A stretch of DNA of 64,000 nt. It comes from UBA1413 sp964567485 (GTDB lineage Bacteria > Bacteroidota > Bacteroidia > Bacteroidales > Prolixibacteraceae). The notes beneath the pieces are model-generated. The model searched no databases, was not told the DNA's origin, and saw only the letters and a program-made list of their open reading frames with translations. A program made the translations under genes and the position numbers. Location: the NCBI GenBank assembly GCA_964567485.1, contig CAZMMX010000001.1, forward strand, positions 62,001 through 126,000, written 5' to 3'. This document shows, one piece after another, positions 62,412-64,000 of this stretch; the first letter of the stretch is position 1, and every line of letters begins with the position of its first letter.

Positions 62412-62741
62412 TCAGAACATCAACCCATAGAGCCTGCTGATGTCGCCCCTGAGTTCGTCAAGGCCAAAGGCGCGGCTTTTGCGGATATACTCGCGGCCTT
62501 CAAAGAAAACGACAAGGGTGGGCACACTGAATATATGGAAGCGGGCGGCAAGCTCCGGCATGTCATTGATCTCGGCAAAGAGCCGCTCCATTTTAGGGAA
62601 ATGAGCGGAAACCATCTCCCCCACCTTGGGCTTCAACACCTTGCAAACATGACACTCACGGGTACTGAAATAGGCCAGCACCGCTTCATGAGAGACCAGA
62701 AACCCCTCGAATTGTTCGATCGATGTTATGGTATGAAACAT
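62412..62741 (-). CDS. Thioredoxin-like protein
   Basis: The 109-residue protein has a thioredoxin fold with an active-site-like CHVC (YFSTRECHVCKVLKP), then the cis-proline segment FSVPTLVVFFEG. The canonical CGPC is CHVC here, so the redox potential may differ. It is cytoplasmic by the lack of a signal. The reading frame is open to 62822, overlapping ispF; MFHTITSIEQF is the start that gives the normal thioredoxin length. It follows ispF by 13 bp and should be part of the porV-ispF transcript. Confidence 0.85.
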   Translation of the reverse strand: MFHTITSIEQFEGFLVSHEAVLAYFSTRECHVCKVLKPKVGEMVSAHFPKMERLFAEINDMPELAARFHIFSVPTLVVFFEGREYIRKSRAFGLDELRGDISRLYGLMF

Positions 62742-62754
62742 AGCATTATTGGTG

Positions 62755-63243
62755 TCAGCATCCTTCCGCCCCGGCAAGAAGGACGACAGCATAGGCGGTG
62801 ACCCCTTCACGGCGTCCTTCAAATCCCAGATTTTCGGTGGTGGTAGCCTTCACCGAAACCTGACCGGGTTCAATATCCATGATCCGGGCCATGACAGTTT
62901 CCATCTCCGCAATATAAGGTCTCACTTTGGGCTGCTGAAGGGCTAGAGTGGCATCCACATTGACGACCTTCCACCCGCGGTCTTTCAGCAGTTGGCAACT
63001 CCTTTCCAGAAGAATCTTGGAATCTATGTTTTTATACTCGTCGCAAGTATCGGGGAAATTAGAGCCTATATCTCCCAGCTTGGCAGCCCCTAAAAGGGCA
63101 TCACACAGGGCATGAAGCAAGACATCGCCATCGGAATGGGCAACCGTGCCCATATCAGAGGGCACCAGAATGCCCCCCAGCCAGAGGCTCTCCCCGGGAG
63201 CCAACCGGTGGACATCCAACCCAAAACCTATACGCTGCATCAT
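62755..63243 (-). CDS. ispF: 2-C-methyl-D-erythritol 2,4-cyclodiphosphate synthase
   Basis: The enzyme cyclises CDP-methylerythritol phosphate in the MEP pathway to isoprenoids. The 162-residue protein begins MMQRIGFGLDVHRL (metal-binding Asp and His), followed by AHSDGDVLLHALCDALLGA (His metal ligand) and GDIGSNFPDT, with TTTENLGFEGRREGVTAYA at the C-terminus. The frame extends 35 codons upstream into porV, but the start at 63243 lies one base after the porV stop codon and gives the normal length; the next ATG at 63240 is equally likely. Confidence 0.95.
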   Translation of the reverse strand: MMQRIGFGLDVHRLAPGESLWLGGILVPSDMGTVAHSDGDVLLHALCDALLGAAKLGDIGSNFPDTCDEYKNIDSKILLERSCQLLKDRGWKVVNVDATLALQQPKVRPYIAEMETVMARIMDIEPGQVSVKATTTENLGFEGRREGVTAYAVVLLAGAEGC

Positions 63244-63244
63244 C

Positions 63245-64000
63245 CTAATTCTGTCCGCTGAAGGCATCCACATCAAAAGAAAGGGTAAACCGCAGGGTGT
63301 TCTCCAGGGGGTGGTTTCTGACAATGGGCAGCAAATAAGCGAAATCAAGGGAGAAAACGTTAAGTTTCAGACCGGCACCCGCCGTCATGAATTTACGGTT
63401 TCCCTTGTTCTCATGCTCATAGAAGTACCCGGCACGAAGGGCGAACTGTTTGTTGTACCAGTATTCCACCCCTGCTGAAAGTGTCACTTCCTGGAGTTCC
63501 TCCTTAAAACCGCCGGGAGCGTCGTTGAAAGAGGTGAACATACCTCCCACCACCGATTTATCGGAGTTGATCCCTCCGGGATAAATGATAGCCCCCGGGT
63601 CATAGGTGGTGGTATCACGGGGTGGCGTGGGCACCAGCAGCTTGTTGATATCGGCGGCAAAGGTAAAGGTGTTGTAATCGTCGAGTTCTGTGGTATAGGC
63701 CATCCCCAGCTTCAGGTTGGTGGGGATGAAATCCTTGATTTCCCCGTCGGTATAGGAGATCTTGGCTCCGATGTTCTGGATGTTGATCCCCGCCGAAAAA
63801 ATATTCTCCGAAGTACGGGTCTGAAATTCGTTCATGTAGTAAAAGGCCACATCGGCAGCGTAAGAGTTGCCGGCATGGGATTCCACACCGTTGATCAGCT
63901 GCCCGCCGGTCAGGTCGGAACGGATATACCTGATGGCCACGGCACCAGCCCAGCGGTCCGACAACAGACGGGTGTACCCCAGGTCAATGGCAAATTCATT
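63245..64000 (-). CDS. porV: PorV-like type IX secretion outer-membrane protein, N-terminus beyond window
   Basis: PorV is an outer-membrane barrel of the type IX secretion system, serving as a shuttle for substrates and attachment with PorU. The frame is open to the window edge, showing 251 C-terminal residues. Features include LGYTRLLSDRWAGAVAIRYIRSDL, NIFSAGINIQNIGAKISYTDG and FALRAGYFYEHENKGNRKFMT, all typical of PorV. The strand-rich C-terminus ends in FDVDAFSGQN. The partner porU would be expected just right of the window. If correct, the organism has a type IX secretion system and probably surface-anchored proteins. Confidence 0.85.
   Translation of the reverse strand, partial: NEFAIDLGYTRLLSDRWAGAVAIRYIRSDLTGGQLINGVESHAGNSYAADVAFYYMNEFQTRTSENIFSAGINIQNIGAKISYTDGEIKDFIPTNLKLGMAYTTELDDYNTFTFAADINKLLVPTPPRDTTTYDPGAIIYPGGINSDKSVVGGMFTSFNDAPGGFKEELQEVTLSAGVEYWYNKQFALRAGYFYEHENKGNRKFMTAGAGLKLNVFSLDFAYLLPIVRNHPLENTLRFTLSFDVDAFSGQN

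Noticed and set aside
62742..62822. Extended N-terminus for the thioredoxin-like protein
   Set aside because: It overlaps the end of ispF and adds residues not found in thioredoxins.
63244..63348. Extended N-terminus for ispF
   Set aside because: It would overlap porV. The family start is MMQRIGFG directly after the porV stop.

Overview
The window reads as chromosomal DNA of a member of the Bacteroidota, probably Bacteroidales-like. The reasons are a SusC/SusD pair, a PorV-type outer-membrane protein of the type IX secretion system, a DUF3127 protein, MnmD without a MnmC partner domain, and promoter-like TAnnTTTG boxes. No genus can be named from the sequence. No rRNA, tRNA, CRISPR array, insertion sequence or prophage was seen.

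Layout. 1-1.3 kb: the N-terminal part of an AGCS amino-acid/sodium symporter, with a structured, terminator-bearing leader. 1.3-5.4 kb: translation and RNA-modification genes (rlmD-like, mnmD, a Sua5/YciO protein), a DUF3127 protein and an FKBP-type isomerase lipoprotein. 5.4-9.9 kb: potassium uptake, one TrkA and two tandem TrkH genes. 10-15 kb: a minus-strand housekeeping run (comEC, def, ruvX, a dihydroorotate-dehydrogenase-like gene, a YggS-type PLP protein). 15-23 kb: penicillin-binding protein 1C overlapped by a giant thioester alpha-2-macroglobulin lipoprotein. 23-26.5 kb: serA and transketolase. 26.5-42.5 kb: a glycan-utilisation region. 42.5-52.8 kb: mixed metabolism (thioesterase, KamA-like radical SAM enzyme, Omp85-type protein, serine dehydratase, PepD, Gfo/Idh oxidoreductase, MalQ, Nudix, a 30-residue membrane peptide, NlpC/P60). 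53-56.7 kb: a 7TM-HD phosphohydrolase and an S41 protease. 56.8-62.4 kb: an export operon (adaptor, MacB-like permease, TolC, second adaptor) with no ATPase gene. 62.4-64 kb: thioredoxin-like protein, ispF and a partial porV.

The most coherent specialised system lies at 28.1-42.5 kb: ROK regulator, SusC, SusD, GH29 alpha-L-fucosidase, TPR protein, GH20 beta-hexosaminidase and a PNGase F-type amidase with an extra N-terminal domain. Together they look like a locus for releasing N-linked glycans from glycoproteins, trimming fucose and GlcNAc, and importing the products. Its flanks carry a 17-bp minisatellite and REP-like hairpins.

Other points worth attention are the terminator and long-range stem in the leader of the symporter gene, the 30-codon membrane ORF overlapping the nlpC stop codon, the cysteine-cluster TPR protein beside the hexosaminidase, and the export operon lacking an ATPase. 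Assignments rest on reading motifs by eye. No database search was run.
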